NCBI GenBank assembly: GCA_964428175.1
Contig: CAYRXM010000023.1
Coordinates: 1-40,988 of the forward strand
Direction of reading: 5' to 3'
DNA: 40,988 bases
Source: CAYRXM01 sp964428175
GTDB lineage: Bacteria > Chloroflexota > Anaerolineae > JAFGEY01
Of the stretch, positions 7,193-15,242 are shown piece after piece. Position 1 is the stretch's first letter; every line of letters starts with the position of its first letter. The notes beneath the pieces are model-generated. The model did no database searches and was not told where the DNA came from. It saw only the letters and a program-made list of their open reading frames with translations. A program made the translations under genes and the position numbers.

Positions 7193-10100
7193 TTGTCGAG
7201 CGTAACCCGTACCTGGCTCTTGCATCTATATCGCATCGGCGCCGGTCTGACCGGTATCGTCCTCTTGATCATCCTGGCTCGAACCATCCCCTGGTCTGAG
7301 ACAGGTCTTACGCTGGCCCTCTTTGCGCTTCTCTCACTGTTCGTCAAGCGCGCCGGATTTCACATCGCTCCCGGCGTGACCCACAGCCTGGTCGGCATTG
7401 TCGATGCGGCCGTACTGCTCATCTTTGGCCCGCCGGCCGGCGCGTTCGTCGCCACAGCAAGCTGCCTGGCCTATTTGCTGCTGCACACCTTGAGGCATCA
7501 AACCGCAGCGACGCGCGGCGAAATGCTCGAAATTGCCCTGTTCAGTTCCGGCCTGAAAGCGCTGATCGCCCTCATCGCCGGCGCGATCTATGGCTGGGCC
7601 GGCGGCAGGGCGCTGGTCGAGATCGACGTGCGTGACATCTGGCCGCTGCTGGCCCTGTTCGCGGCCTGGTTCGCCCTCGATCACCTCGGCTGGAGCTTGG
7701 CCGAATTCATCCACGGCGGGGTAAAGCAGGTCTGGATATTTCTACGCACCGTGTGGAGCACCTCGCTGCTGGTCGAATTCTTTCCCTTGTGGACATCGGT
7801 TATCATTGTTTTCGTCTACAATCAGGGCAATATGCTCGTGTTCTGGCTGCTGGTCGCCGGGCTGCTGGCCGTGGCGCTGGTCGTGCAGCGGCTTTCGGAT
7901 ATGTGGGAGCACTTGCAGGGTCGCCTGACCGAATTGACCGCGTTGAGCGAGGTGGGACGGGCCATCGTCAACGCCCAACTGGACGAAGACGACCTGTGCG
8001 AGTTGATCTATGAGCAGGCCAGCGACATCGTCGACACGTCATGGTTTCACCTGGGCCTGTTTGACGGCGAGGACTACCAGCTCAAAATTTCAATCCAGGA
8101 AGATGCCCGCCAACCGGCGCAGCAGTTCGAAGGCGCAGCAGTCGAAGGCATCGTCGGCTGGATGCGCCAATCCAGGCTGCCCCTGCTGGTGCGCGATTTC
8201 AAGCGCGAGATGGACTCGCTGCCCGCCCGCCCCAGTTACAACAGCGCGCGCCCGCCGCGCTCCGGCGTCTATGTGCCGCTGATCGCCGGCGACAAGGCCA
8301 TCGGCACCCTGTCGATCCAGAGCGCCAGGCCATCGGCTTTTACCGAAAACCATCTGCGGCTGCTGTCAGTGATCGGCAACCAGGCGGCGATGGCCATCGA
8401 AAAAGAGCGCATGTACCAGCGCGAGCAGCACCGCGCCCGCCAACTGGCGTTGATCGAGAGCGTGGGACGCAAAGTGACCTCGATCATCGAGCTGGACACG
8501 CTGTTCGACCAGGTGGTGCGCCTGGTGCAAGATACCTTTGGCTATTACCACGTCAGCATCCTCTCCATGACATCCGACAACAAAGTGCAGTTCGAGGCAG
8601 GCACCGCCGGGCACCTGTCGCGCGCCGGGCTGCTGATCCCGCTTGGAGAGGGCATCGTCGGCTGGGTGGCCGAACACGGCGAACCGCTGCTGGTTAACGA
8701 TGTCCAATCCGACGCGCGCTTTATCCCCGATCAAGACCTGTCTGAAACCCGCGCCGAACTCAGCGTGCCATTGATGGTCGAAGAGCGCGTGCTGGGCGTA
8801 CTCGACGTGCAGAGCAACCTCAAGGATGCGTTCGACGACGACGATTTGTTCATCTTGCAAACGCTGGCCTCACAGGTGGCCATCGCCGTCGAAGATGCGC
8901 GCCTGTACACGGCACAGCAAGAAGATGCCTGGATGACCACCGCGCTGCTCCAGGTCGCTGAAGCGACCAGTCGCCTGTCGAACCTGAACGACGTGCTGTC
9001 TACCGTGGTGCGGTTGACGCCCATCCTCACCGGCGTCGACCGCTGCGCCATCCTGATGTGGGACAAGGTGACGCGGGCCTTTGCGCCGGCGCAGGTCTAC
9101 GGCATCGACGAGGCCCAATACACCAATTTCATCACCATGCAGCTCGCCGAGCGAGACGTGCCCGCGCTGGTTCAGGCCTGCCAGAACCAGGAGCCGCTGC
9201 TGCTGTCGGGCGAAGCGATTGAAGCGGCCCTGCCGGGCGCCATCATTGAGACATTCGCCCTCGACAACCTGCTGGTGCTGCCCCTGATCGCGCGCGGCGA
9301 AGCGTTGGGCGCGATGATTGTCGATTACGTCGAAACCAGCGCCCCCTTTACCGCGCGCAAAATCGACATGATTACCGGCATCGCCAATCAGGCTGCGGTC
9401 GCCATCGAGAATGCCCAGCTTTACGCCGCGCAGCAAGAAGAAGTCTATGTCTCGACCGCGCTGCTCCAGGTCGCCGAAGCGGTGCGCAGCCTGACCGAAC
9501 TGGACGACATCCTGGGCACCATCGTGCGCATCGCGCCGATTCTGATCGGCGTGGAACAATGCGCGATCCTGATCTGCTCTATCAATGGCTTTTCGCTCGT
9601 CCAGTCCTTTGGCCTCGAACCCCCGCAAGCGCAAGCCCTGGCCGATATGTTTCTCACCCCCGGCAGCGAATTGGTACAGACCTTGCTCGCCGGCCGCCCG
9701 GTGCTGAGCGCGGCAGATACGCCCGACCCGCCTGTCCTGGCCAACGACCTGGTTCTGGTCGACTGCAACCTCGCCGTGCTGGCCCTGCCGCTGATCGCCA
9801 AAGGCAATGTGCTCGGCGCTCTGGTCGTCGATTACACTGACGTACTCCATCCCAGCGGCATCCCCATCCACTTTGTCGAGCGCTGGTTCAACATCCTCAG
9901 CGGCATCGCCGACCAGACGGCGATTGCCATCGAGAACACGCAGCTCTACCGGCAAGAAGCCGAACGCCAGCGCTTGCAGCGCGAATTGGAAGTGGCGCGC
10001 GAGATTCAGGCCAGCTTTATGCCCCAGACCTACCCAGCGCTGCCCGGCTGGCAGATCGACGCCTTTTGGCAGTCGGCCAGCCAGGTAGGCGGCGATTTTT

Positions 10101-10699
10101 ACGATATGTTTGTACTGCCCGACGGTCGCCTGGGACTGGTCATCGCCGATGTGGCCGACAAGGGCGTGCCGGCGGCGCTCTTTATGGCCCTTTCGCGCAC
10201 GCTGATCCGCGTCGTCGCCCAGGACATCCCCAGCCCGACCGAGGCGTTGATGCGCACCAACGAACTGATCATTTCCGATACCAGCTCGGACCTGTTTGTC
10301 ACCGTCTTTTACGCCATCCTCGATCCGCACAGCGGCGAGATCGTCTATGCCAACGGCGGGCACAACCCGCCGCTGCTGGCGCGCTGCGACGGCGAGCTGG
10401 AATCGCTGCGCGCGCGCGGCATCGTGCTGGGCATCGTCTCACCGATTCACCTGGAAGAAAAACGGACGCACCTGGCCCCCGGCGACCTGCTGGTGATGTA
10501 CACCGACGGCATCACCGACGCGATCAACGAGCACGAAGAAGAATTCGGCGCCGGCCAATTGGCCGTCATCGTCGAGCAGGCGCGCGACTGCGCGCCCGAC
10601 CGGATCATTGCCGAAATCTATGCGCGGGTGACCGATTTTGCCGGCAGTATGCCCCAGTTCGACGATTTTACGCTCGTCGCACTCAAGCGAGCCGAATAG
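7193..10699 (+). CDS. Membrane-bound multi-GAF SpoIIE/RsbU-type PP2C phosphatase
   Basis: A very large (1168 aa) phosphatase predicted to dephosphorylate the STAS antagonist in response to signals. Residues about 8-232 contain six to seven hydrophobic segments, forming a membrane sensor. Four GAF-like modules follow at about 250-395, 415-575, 590-740 and 755-910, each opening with a similar L..V..A...L..LD..L helix and ending with NQAA(V/M)AIE-type signatures. The C-terminal PP2C domain (about 925-1165) begins LQRELEVAREIQASFMP and keeps the metal-binding GGDFYD (about 965), VADKGVPAAL and YTDGITDA motifs. The start is TTG 7193, supported by CGGAGG six bases upstream and by the 18-base gap after the kinase gene. 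The repeated GAFs suggest tandem duplication. The ligands are unknown. Confidence 0.9.
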   Translation: MSSVTRTWLLHLYRIGAGLTGIVLLIILARTIPWSETGLTLALFALLSLFVKRAGFHIAPGVTHSLVGIVDAAVLLIFGPPAGAFVATASCLAYLLLHTLRHQTAATRGEMLEIALFSSGLKALIALIAGAIYGWAGGRALVEIDVRDIWPLLALFAAWFALDHLGWSLAEFIHGGVKQVWIFLRTVWSTSLLVEFFPLWTSVIIVFVYNQGNMLVFWLLVAGLLAVALVVQRLSDMWEHLQGRLTELTALSEVGRAIVNAQLDEDDLCELIYEQASDIVDTSWFHLGLFDGEDYQLKISIQEDARQPAQQFEGAAVEGIVGWMRQSRLPLLVRDFKREMDSLPARPSYNSARPPRSGVYVPLIAGDKAIGTLSIQSARPSAFTENHLRLLSVIGNQAAMAIEKERMYQREQHRARQLALIESVGRKVTSIIELDTLFDQVVRLVQDTFGYYHVSILSMTSDNKVQFEAGTAGHLSRAGLLIPLGEGIVGWVAEHGEPLLVNDVQSDARFIPDQDLSETRAELSVPLMVEERVLGVLDVQSNLKDAFDDDDLFILQTLASQVAIAVEDARLYTAQQEDAWMTTALLQVAEATSRLSNLNDVLSTVVRLTPILTGVDRCAILMWDKVTRAFAPAQVYGIDEAQYTNFITMQLAERDVPALVQACQNQEPLLLSGEAIEAALPGAIIETFALDNLLVLPLIARGEALGAMIVDYVETSAPFTARKIDMITGIANQAAVAIENAQLYAAQQEEVYVSTALLQVAEAVRSLTELDDILGTIVRIAPILIGVEQCAILICSINGFSLVQSFGLEPPQAQALADMFLTPGSELVQTLLAGRPVLSAADTPDPPVLANDLVLVDCNLAVLALPLIAKGNVLGALVVDYTDVLHPSGIPIHFVERWFNILSGIADQTAIAIENTQLYRQEAERQRLQRELEVAREIQASFMPQTYPALPGWQIDAFWQSASQVGGDFYDMFVLPDGRLGLVIADVADKGVPAALFMALSRTLIRVVAQDIPSPTEALMRTNELIISDTSSDLFVTVFYAILDPHSGEIVYANGGHNPPLLARCDGELESLRARGIVLGIVSPIHLEEKRTHLAPGDLLVMYTDGITDAINEHEEEFGAGQLAVIVEQARDCAPDRIIAEIYARVTDFAGSMPQFDDFTLVALKRAE

Positions 10700-10740
10700 C
10701 ACGACCAGATTCTATCAGCAAACATCAAAGGAGAATGTCA

Positions 10741-11778
10741 ATGAGCGATCAAATTCGTGTCGGGATTGCCGGGCAGGGACGCAGCGGCTGGGGCATCCAC
10801 GTCCGCCTGATCGAGCCGCTGGACGGGCTGTTCAAGATCGTGGCCGTCGCCGACCGGCTGGAGAGCCGCCAGCAGGAAGCGGCCGCACGCCTGGGCTGCC
10901 GCACCTACAGCAACCTGGAAGCCATGTTGCAGAACGACGAGGTCGAACTGGTGGTCAATGCGCTGCCCAGCCACCTGCACCCCAGCGGCACCATCAAGGC
11001 CTTGCAAGCAGGCAAACACGTCGTCTGCGAAAAGCCGATGGCCGTGCGCGTCGCCGACGCAGACCGGATGATCGCCGCCGCCCAACAGGCCGGGCGCGTG
11101 CTGACCATTTTCCAGAACTATCGCTACGACGCGGATTTTATCAAGGTGCAAGAGGTGATCGCCTCGGGCAAGCTGGGCCGCATCGTCCACATTCGCACCG
11201 CCTGGCACGGCTTTGGCCGCCGCTGGGACTGGCAAACGCTGCAAAAATACGATGGCGGCAGCCTCAACAACACCGGCCCGCACCCGGTCGACATGTCGCT
11301 GCTGCTCTTTGGCCCCACCAGGCCGGAGGTGTTTTGCCACCTGGAGCGGGTTATGAGCCTGGGCGATGCCGAAGATCACGTCAAGCTCATTTTGCACGGC
11401 CCCGACGCGCCGATGGTCGAGGTGGAGATCAGCAGCGCCTGCGCCTACCCTCAAGATATGTGGCTGGTCATGGGCACACAGGGCACGCTGTCCGGCTCGC
11501 GCCGCGAACTGCGCTGGAAATACATCGACCCGGCGCAGCTCGAACCGCGCCCGGTCGACGAGCAGCCGACGCCGGATCGCAGCTATAACCACGAGCCGAT
11601 GGATTGGATCGAAGAAACCTGGGATCACACCGAACACAACGGCCCCGGCCACACCGGCTTTTACCTCGACCTGTACGAGACCATCCGGCACGGACGGCGG
11701 CTGGCGATCACCCCGGAGAGCGTGCGCCGGCAGGTGGAGATATTGGAAGAATGCCATCGCCGCTGCCCGCATCCGTGA
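10741..11778 (+). CDS. Gfo/Idh/MocA-family NAD(P)-dependent oxidoreductase
   Basis: A 345-residue dehydrogenase of the glucose-fructose oxidoreductase/inositol dehydrogenase family; the substrate is unknown, probably a sugar or cyclitol. The N-terminal Rossmann fold is seen in VGIAGQGRSGWGIH (about residues 6-19) and VVNALPSHLHPSGTIKAL. CEKPMAVRV carries the family EKP lysine. The C-terminal domain has GGSLNNTGPHPVDMSLLLFG with the conserved histidine. The start at 10741 has AAAGGAGA about 7 bases upstream; an ATG six bases earlier is too close to that site. It follows the phosphatase by 41 bases and could share its transcript, but no functional link is evident. Confidence 0.9.
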   Translation: MSDQIRVGIAGQGRSGWGIHVRLIEPLDGLFKIVAVADRLESRQQEAAARLGCRTYSNLEAMLQNDEVELVVNALPSHLHPSGTIKALQAGKHVVCEKPMAVRVADADRMIAAAQQAGRVLTIFQNYRYDADFIKVQEVIASGKLGRIVHIRTAWHGFGRRWDWQTLQKYDGGSLNNTGPHPVDMSLLLFGPTRPEVFCHLERVMSLGDAEDHVKLILHGPDAPMVEVEISSACAYPQDMWLVMGTQGTLSGSRRELRWKYIDPAQLEPRPVDEQPTPDRSYNHEPMDWIEETWDHTEHNGPGHTGFYLDLYETIRHGRRLAITPESVRRQVEILEECHRRCPHP

Positions 11779-11796
11779 GCAGCCTCCAACCGGCAC

Positions 11797-11834
11797 AAAA
11801 AAACCAGGGACGGGTTAACCCGTCCCTGGTTCGT
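11797..11834 (-). terminator. Bidirectional terminator between convergent genes
   Basis: A perfect 30-base palindrome, AACCAGGGACGGGTT and its complement (11802-11831), is flanked by seven A at 11797-11803, which is a T-run on the minus strand. On the plus strand it is followed by CGTTT. It serves chiefly the minus-strand ETF/transporter operon and may also stop the Gfo/Idh transcript. Confidence 0.85.
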
Positions 11835-11858
11835 TTGGCAGTGCAAGTAGAAATGGCC

Positions 11859-12509
11859 TTACTTGCCGCGCACCAGGTAAATCCCCGGCAGGCTGACCAG
11901 CGTCACCACACCTTTGACCAGAATGTTGGACAGCACGATGCTCCACACCACCGAGGCGGGCAAACCGGGCAGAAAAGGCAGTCCTGCCACTGAGGGCAGA
12001 TCGGCAAAAGCGATCCAGCAGAAAATGAGGCTGTCTACCGGCACGCTGACCGCATTGCTGACCAGCACGCGCGCCCATTGATAGCGTGTGGTGACTCGGG
12101 AGACCCACAACTCGTACATCTCGGTGTCGAGCAGTTCGCTGACCACTTCGGCGACAATGCTGGCGATGACGATGCGCCACACTGGCCCCAAAATGGCCGC
12201 AAATTCGGCCTGCAAGCCCCATTCCGGGTCAGCGGGCAGCCAGGCGACAAAAGCAAACAACGCGGCCATGATCAGGTTGATCGCCGCCGCAGTGACGATG
12301 ACCGTACGCGCCGCCACCTTGCCCATCAGCTTGTGAACCAGATCGCGCAGGGTAAAGGTAAACGGATAGATAAACGTCCCGCCGTCGATGTGAAAAGGCC
12401 CGACCAGCGCAATCTTGAGGCTGGCAATGTCGGCCATCATCTGCGCGGCAATGTACGCCGACACAACCAGCAATCCCGATGTGGGCCACCTGCTCTGTTC
12501 TTCTTTCAT
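11859..12509 (-). CDS. yhhQ: YhhQ/VUT-family queuosine-precursor transporter
   Basis: Integral membrane protein of 216 residues, predicted to import a 7-deazaguanine queuosine precursor (preQ0/preQ1 or queuine). About six hydrophobic segments are visible. The family pattern SAYIAAQMMADIASLKI near the N terminus is followed by PFTFTLRDLVHKLMGK (about 50-65), SELLDTEMYELWVSR and ARVLVSNAVSVPVDSLIF. The ATG at 12509 directly follows a purine-rich AAGGGG with almost no spacer, so initiation may be weak. The upstream spacer is a 15-bp tandem repeat. It lies 46 bases after etfA and ends at a strong terminator, so it is probably the last gene of the acyl-CoA dehydrogenase/ETF operon. No queuosine biosynthesis gene is in the window. 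Confidence 0.85.
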   Translation of the reverse strand: MKEEQSRWPTSGLLVVSAYIAAQMMADIASLKIALVGPFHIDGGTFIYPFTFTLRDLVHKLMGKVAARTVIVTAAAINLIMAALFAFVAWLPADPEWGLQAEFAAILGPVWRIVIASIVAEVVSELLDTEMYELWVSRVTTRYQWARVLVSNAVSVPVDSLIFCWIAFADLPSVAGLPFLPGLPASVVWSIVLSNILVKGVVTLVSLPGIYLVRGK

Positions 12510-12525
12510 CCCCTTGTTTCTTTGC

Positions 12526-12570
12526 CTACCCTTTCCTTGTCTACTCTTTCCTTACCTACTCTTTCCCCAC
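12526..12570. repeat. Three tandem 15-bp repeats at the etfA 3' end
   Basis: The units CTACCCTTTCCTTGT (12526-12540), CTACTCTTTCCTTAC (12541-12555) and CTACTCTTTCCCCAC (12556-12570) are in direct tandem. The stop codon of etfA (12556-12558) begins the third unit, so the last four residues of EtfA (VGKE) are repeat-encoded. A related sequence, CCTTGTTTCTTTGCC at 12512-12526 running on into the repeats, recurs in similar form at 38195-38216. Confidence 0.75.
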
Positions 12571-13764
12571 CCTTTTCCGCCATGCTTTGGCCAATGTTGG
12601 CGCCACCTCGAACAGGTCGCCGACGATGCCGTAATGGGCCACGTCGAAAATGGGCGCCTCGGGGTCCTTGTTGACGGCCACGATCACCTTGCTGGTGCGC
12701 ATGCCAGCCAGGTGCTGGATCGCGCCGGAAATGCCGCAGGCGATGTACAGATCGGGGCGCACCGTGCGCCCGGTCTGACCGACCTGATGCATGTAGGGGA
12801 TCCAACCCGCGTCGACCGCTGCGCGCGACGCGCCGACCGCGCCGCCGAGCGCCTGGGCCAGTTCCTCGATCACCTTGAACCCTTCCGGCCCTTTGACCCC
12901 GCGCCCGCCAGAGACGATGATCTTGGCGTCGGCCAGGTTGACGTCCGATTCCTCGACCAGGAAATCGACCACCTTGCTGATGATCGCCGCCTCGTCCAGC
13001 AGCGCCTTTTCGCGGATCACCTGCCCCTGCTGCGACGGATCGGGGTTGGGCGTCTCAAAGACGCGGTGGCGAACGGTGGCCATCTGCGGACGGTGGTTGG
13101 GGCACAGGATGGTGGCCATGATGTTGCCGCCAAAGGCGGGACGAGTCTGCCGCAGCAGACGGGTATCGGGGTCGATGTCCAGCGCGGTGCAGTCGGCGGT
13201 CAACCCGGTGACGATGCGCGTGGCCACCGAACCGGCCAGATCGCGCCCGCGCGAACTTGCGCCCATCAACACGATTTCGGGCCGGTAACGGCGGATCAGG
13301 TCGACCAGGGCCGCCGCATATGGCTCGGTGCGGTAAACGGCCAACGTCGGGTCGTCGATCAAAAAAACGCGATCCGCACCGTAGGCAATCGCTTCCTGCG
13401 CCAGATGTTCGACCCGGTCGCCCAGCACACAGGCGGTCAACGGCACACCCAATTGATCGGCCAGCTCGCGGCCCTTGCCGGCCATTTCCCAGGAGATCGA
13501 GCCGGCCTGGCCCTTGAACTGCTCCACCCAGAACCAGACCCCCTGGTAGGCCGAGAGATCGGGCGTTTCGACGGGGACGGCCTGGGCGGCAGGCAGGCTC
13601 AACGCCTCGGTGGGGCACTCACCCACGCATGCGCCGCAGGCAGTACAGGCGTCGTTGACCACGACGATGCCCTGGTCGTCCAGCGCCAGCGCGCCAAAGG
13701 CGCAGGCCTCAATGCAGGCCTCGCAGCCGATGCATAGATTACGATCGATTTCCAACAATGCCAT
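12556..13764 (-). CDS. etfA: Electron transfer flavoprotein alpha subunit with N-terminal 2[4Fe-4S] ferredoxin domain
   Basis: FAD-binding ETF subunit of 402 residues, about 75 longer than standard EtfA because of an N-terminal bacterial-type ferredoxin domain. CxxCxxCxxxC motifs occur at Cys11/14/17/21 and Cys40/43/46/50, enough for two [4Fe-4S] clusters. The ETF alpha body follows. The C-terminal FAD-binding segment reads GQTGRTVRPDLYIACGISG, then NKDPEAPIFDVAHYGIVGD. Ferredoxin-fused EtfA is known from CarE of the caffeyl-CoA reductase complex and related electron-bifurcating systems, so an iron-sulfur entry or exit for electrons is likely. ATG 13764 has GTGAGGTG upstream, and the gene is nine bases after etfB. 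The extreme C terminus runs into a 15-bp tandem repeat. Confidence 0.95.
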   Translation of the reverse strand: MALLEIDRNLCIGCEACIEACAFGALALDDQGIVVVNDACTACGACVGECPTEALSLPAAQAVPVETPDLSAYQGVWFWVEQFKGQAGSISWEMAGKGRELADQLGVPLTACVLGDRVEHLAQEAIAYGADRVFLIDDPTLAVYRTEPYAAALVDLIRRYRPEIVLMGASSRGRDLAGSVATRIVTGLTADCTALDIDPDTRLLRQTRPAFGGNIMATILCPNHRPQMATVRHRVFETPNPDPSQQGQVIREKALLDEAAIISKVVDFLVEESDVNLADAKIIVSGGRGVKGPEGFKVIEELAQALGGAVGASRAAVDAGWIPYMHQVGQTGRTVRPDLYIACGISGAIQHLAGMRTSKVIVAVNKDPEAPIFDVAHYGIVGDLFEVAPTLAKAWRKRVGKE

Positions 13765-13773
13765 GTCTGCACC

Positions 13774-14583
13774 TCACAAAATTTTCTCCGCCAAAATTCG
13801 CTCGGCCAGTGCATCTGCGGCCGCGGCGACATCGTCGGCCGGGATCAGATCGCAGCCGCCCTCACGCACCGGCGGGGTGAACACTTTGACCACTCGGGTC
13901 GGCGAGCCGATCAGGCCAAAACATTCCGTCTCGGCGCCGGTCTCGTCGCACAGGTCTTGGGCCGACCAGACCGGGTATGCCATCTTGTTGGCCTTGCGGA
14001 TGCCCATAAAGTTGGGAAAACGCGGTTCGTTGATGTCCTTGACCACGGCGATCAGGCAGGGCAGCGTCGATGTGACCACCTCGCGCCCTTCCTCGACCAG
14101 CCGCTCGACGGTGAGCGTGCGTGCGTCCAGGTCGATCTCGCGGATTTTGAACACATAGGTGAGCTGGTTGATCCCCAACTGGGTGGCGATGCCCGGCCCC
14201 ACCTGCCCGGTATCGCCGTCGGAGGCCTGGCGGCCGCAGAGGATCAAATCGAATGGCGACAGCTTGCGGATGGCCTGGGCCAGCGTGTAGGCGGTGGCCC
14301 AGGTGTCGGCGCCGGCAAAAGCGCGGTCGGAAAGCAAGATGCCCTCGTCGCAGCCGCGCGCCACGGCATCCTTGAGCACCGCCTCGGCCTGCGGCGGACC
14401 CATGGTGATTGCCGTCACCTGGCCGCCCCATTTCTCCTTCAAGCGCACCGCTTCTTCGATGGCGTATTCGTCAAAGGGGTTGACCACGCTGGGCACGCCC
14501 TCGCGGATCAGTGTGCCGCGCTCGGGATCGATCTTGACATCGGTCGTATCGGGCACCTGTTTGATGCAGACAATGACATGCAT
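13774..14583 (-). CDS. etfB: Electron transfer flavoprotein beta subunit
   Basis: A 269-residue ETF beta subunit, partner of EtfA, binding AMP or a second FAD and passing electrons between acyl-CoA dehydrogenase and its acceptor or donor. Typical motifs are MHVIVCIKQVPDTTDVKID at the N terminus, VNPFDEYAIEEAVRLKE (about 39-55), LCGRQASDGDTGQVGP (about 116-131, the nucleotide-binding loop) and RFPNFMGIRKANK. The start ATG 14583 is supported by AAGGAG eleven bases upstream. It lies directly before etfA and downstream of a small membrane-protein gene and an acyl-CoA dehydrogenase in one minus-strand run. Whether this pair bifurcates electrons cannot be settled from sequence by eye. Confidence 0.95.
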   Translation of the reverse strand: MHVIVCIKQVPDTTDVKIDPERGTLIREGVPSVVNPFDEYAIEEAVRLKEKWGGQVTAITMGPPQAEAVLKDAVARGCDEGILLSDRAFAGADTWATAYTLAQAIRKLSPFDLILCGRQASDGDTGQVGPGIATQLGINQLTYVFKIREIDLDARTLTVERLVEEGREVVTSTLPCLIAVVKDINEPRFPNFMGIRKANKMAYPVWSAQDLCDETGAETECFGLIGSPTRVVKVFTPPVREGGCDLIPADDVAAAADALAERILAEKIL

Positions 14584-14614
14584 GCTCCTATAGACTCCTT
14601 CCGATCAATAGTAT

Positions 14615-14657
14615 CGACCGCCGACGGTCGTTTCGGTCAGCGGTCAGCGGTCGACGG
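14615..14657. repeat. GGTCAGC-type heptanucleotide repeat with hairpin
   Basis: The palindrome CGACCG-CCGA-CGGTCG (14615-14630) is followed by the tandem run GGTCAGC GGTCAGC GGTCGAC GG (14635-14657). The stop codon of the minus-strand membrane protein falls inside the run. A related arrangement lies at 37657-37722, so this is a dispersed intergenic repeat type of the genome. Confidence 0.6.
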
Positions 14658-15152
14658 TTGCGGCTGATTCAACTGGGCAAACCGCTCGGCGTATTCCTCG
14701 TTCTGGAATTCGAGCAGGGTGGTGTTCCAGTCGAATTCGCGGATCGACACGGCGCGCAGCACCGCTTTGGTTTCAGCGCTGCGAAACCCGCGCGACCACC
14801 CCTGCCCCAGCATGTACATCAAGCCAAAGACGATCATCGCCACCAGCAGGCCCAGCAGCAACCCCCAGGCCCACCGACTGATGCCGGCCGTATGCACATA
14901 GACGCCCAGGCCGACCGCCAGCGCCAGGGCGATGCTGCTGCCCAGAGCCAACCGCTCAAACTGCGTCTGGCGCGGCGTTTTTGCCGCACGCAGGGCGATG
15001 CACTGGTCGCAAAAAGGGACATTCACCCGGCGCAGCGAACCATCATCTTTGACCTTGACGATCTCGACCGCCCGTGTCGACGAACTCAGGCAGTGTACGC
15101 AAGCGTTGGCCGGAAACTGGGGTTTTTCACCCTGGATTTGAACGATTTTCAA
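14637..15152 (-). CDS. Hypothetical two-TM membrane protein with paired CxxC motifs
   Basis: I do not recognise a named family. The 171-residue protein opens with a probable zinc-ribbon-like part: CVHC at residues 18-21 and CDQC at 48-51. Two transmembrane helices (about 70-92 and 95-116) follow, and then a cytoplasmic tail ending in FDWNTTLLEFQNEEYAERF. The start is TTG 15152 with GAGGAAA five bases upstream. It sits between the acyl-CoA dehydrogenase and etfB, 53 bases before the latter, which suggests co-transcription but not a shared function. Its last residues (PQPSTADR) are encoded by a heptanucleotide repeat that probably extended the frame. Confidence 0.75.
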   Translation of the reverse strand: MKIVQIQGEKPQFPANACVHCLSSSTRAVEIVKVKDDGSLRRVNVPFCDQCIALRAAKTPRQTQFERLALGSSIALALAVGLGVYVHTAGISRWAWGLLLGLLVAMIVFGLMYMLGQGWSRGFRSAETKAVLRAVSIREFDWNTTLLEFQNEEYAERFAQLNQPQPSTADR

Positions 15153-15173
15153 GATTTCCTCGTGTGGCGTAAA

Positions 15174-15218
15174 ACGTATTGCGTATCCTGTTGTGGGTAA
15201 ACGAAATACGCAATACGT
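15174..15218. repeat. 13-bp perfect inverted repeat between acyl-CoA dehydrogenase and membrane-protein genes
   Basis: ACGTATTGCGTAT (15174-15186) and ATACGCAATACGT (15206-15218) are perfectly complementary around a 19-base loop. On the minus strand the stem is followed by TTTT, so it could act as a weak terminator or an RNA-stability element dosing the downstream ETF genes relative to the dehydrogenase. Confidence 0.6.
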
Positions 15219-15242
15219 CCAATCCTGTTAAACACAAACGCG

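Noticed and set aside
8870..10363. Long open frame antisense to the phosphatase gene (about 497 codons)
   Set aside because: It has no ribosome site or family resemblance. Such antisense frames are expected in GC-rich genes; the sense strand carries clear GAF and PP2C motifs.
14615..14657. Origin or attachment site
   Set aside because: The short GGTCAGC units lack a partner integrase, DnaA boxes or AT-rich unwinding region; they look like an intergenic repeat type found again at 37.7 kb.
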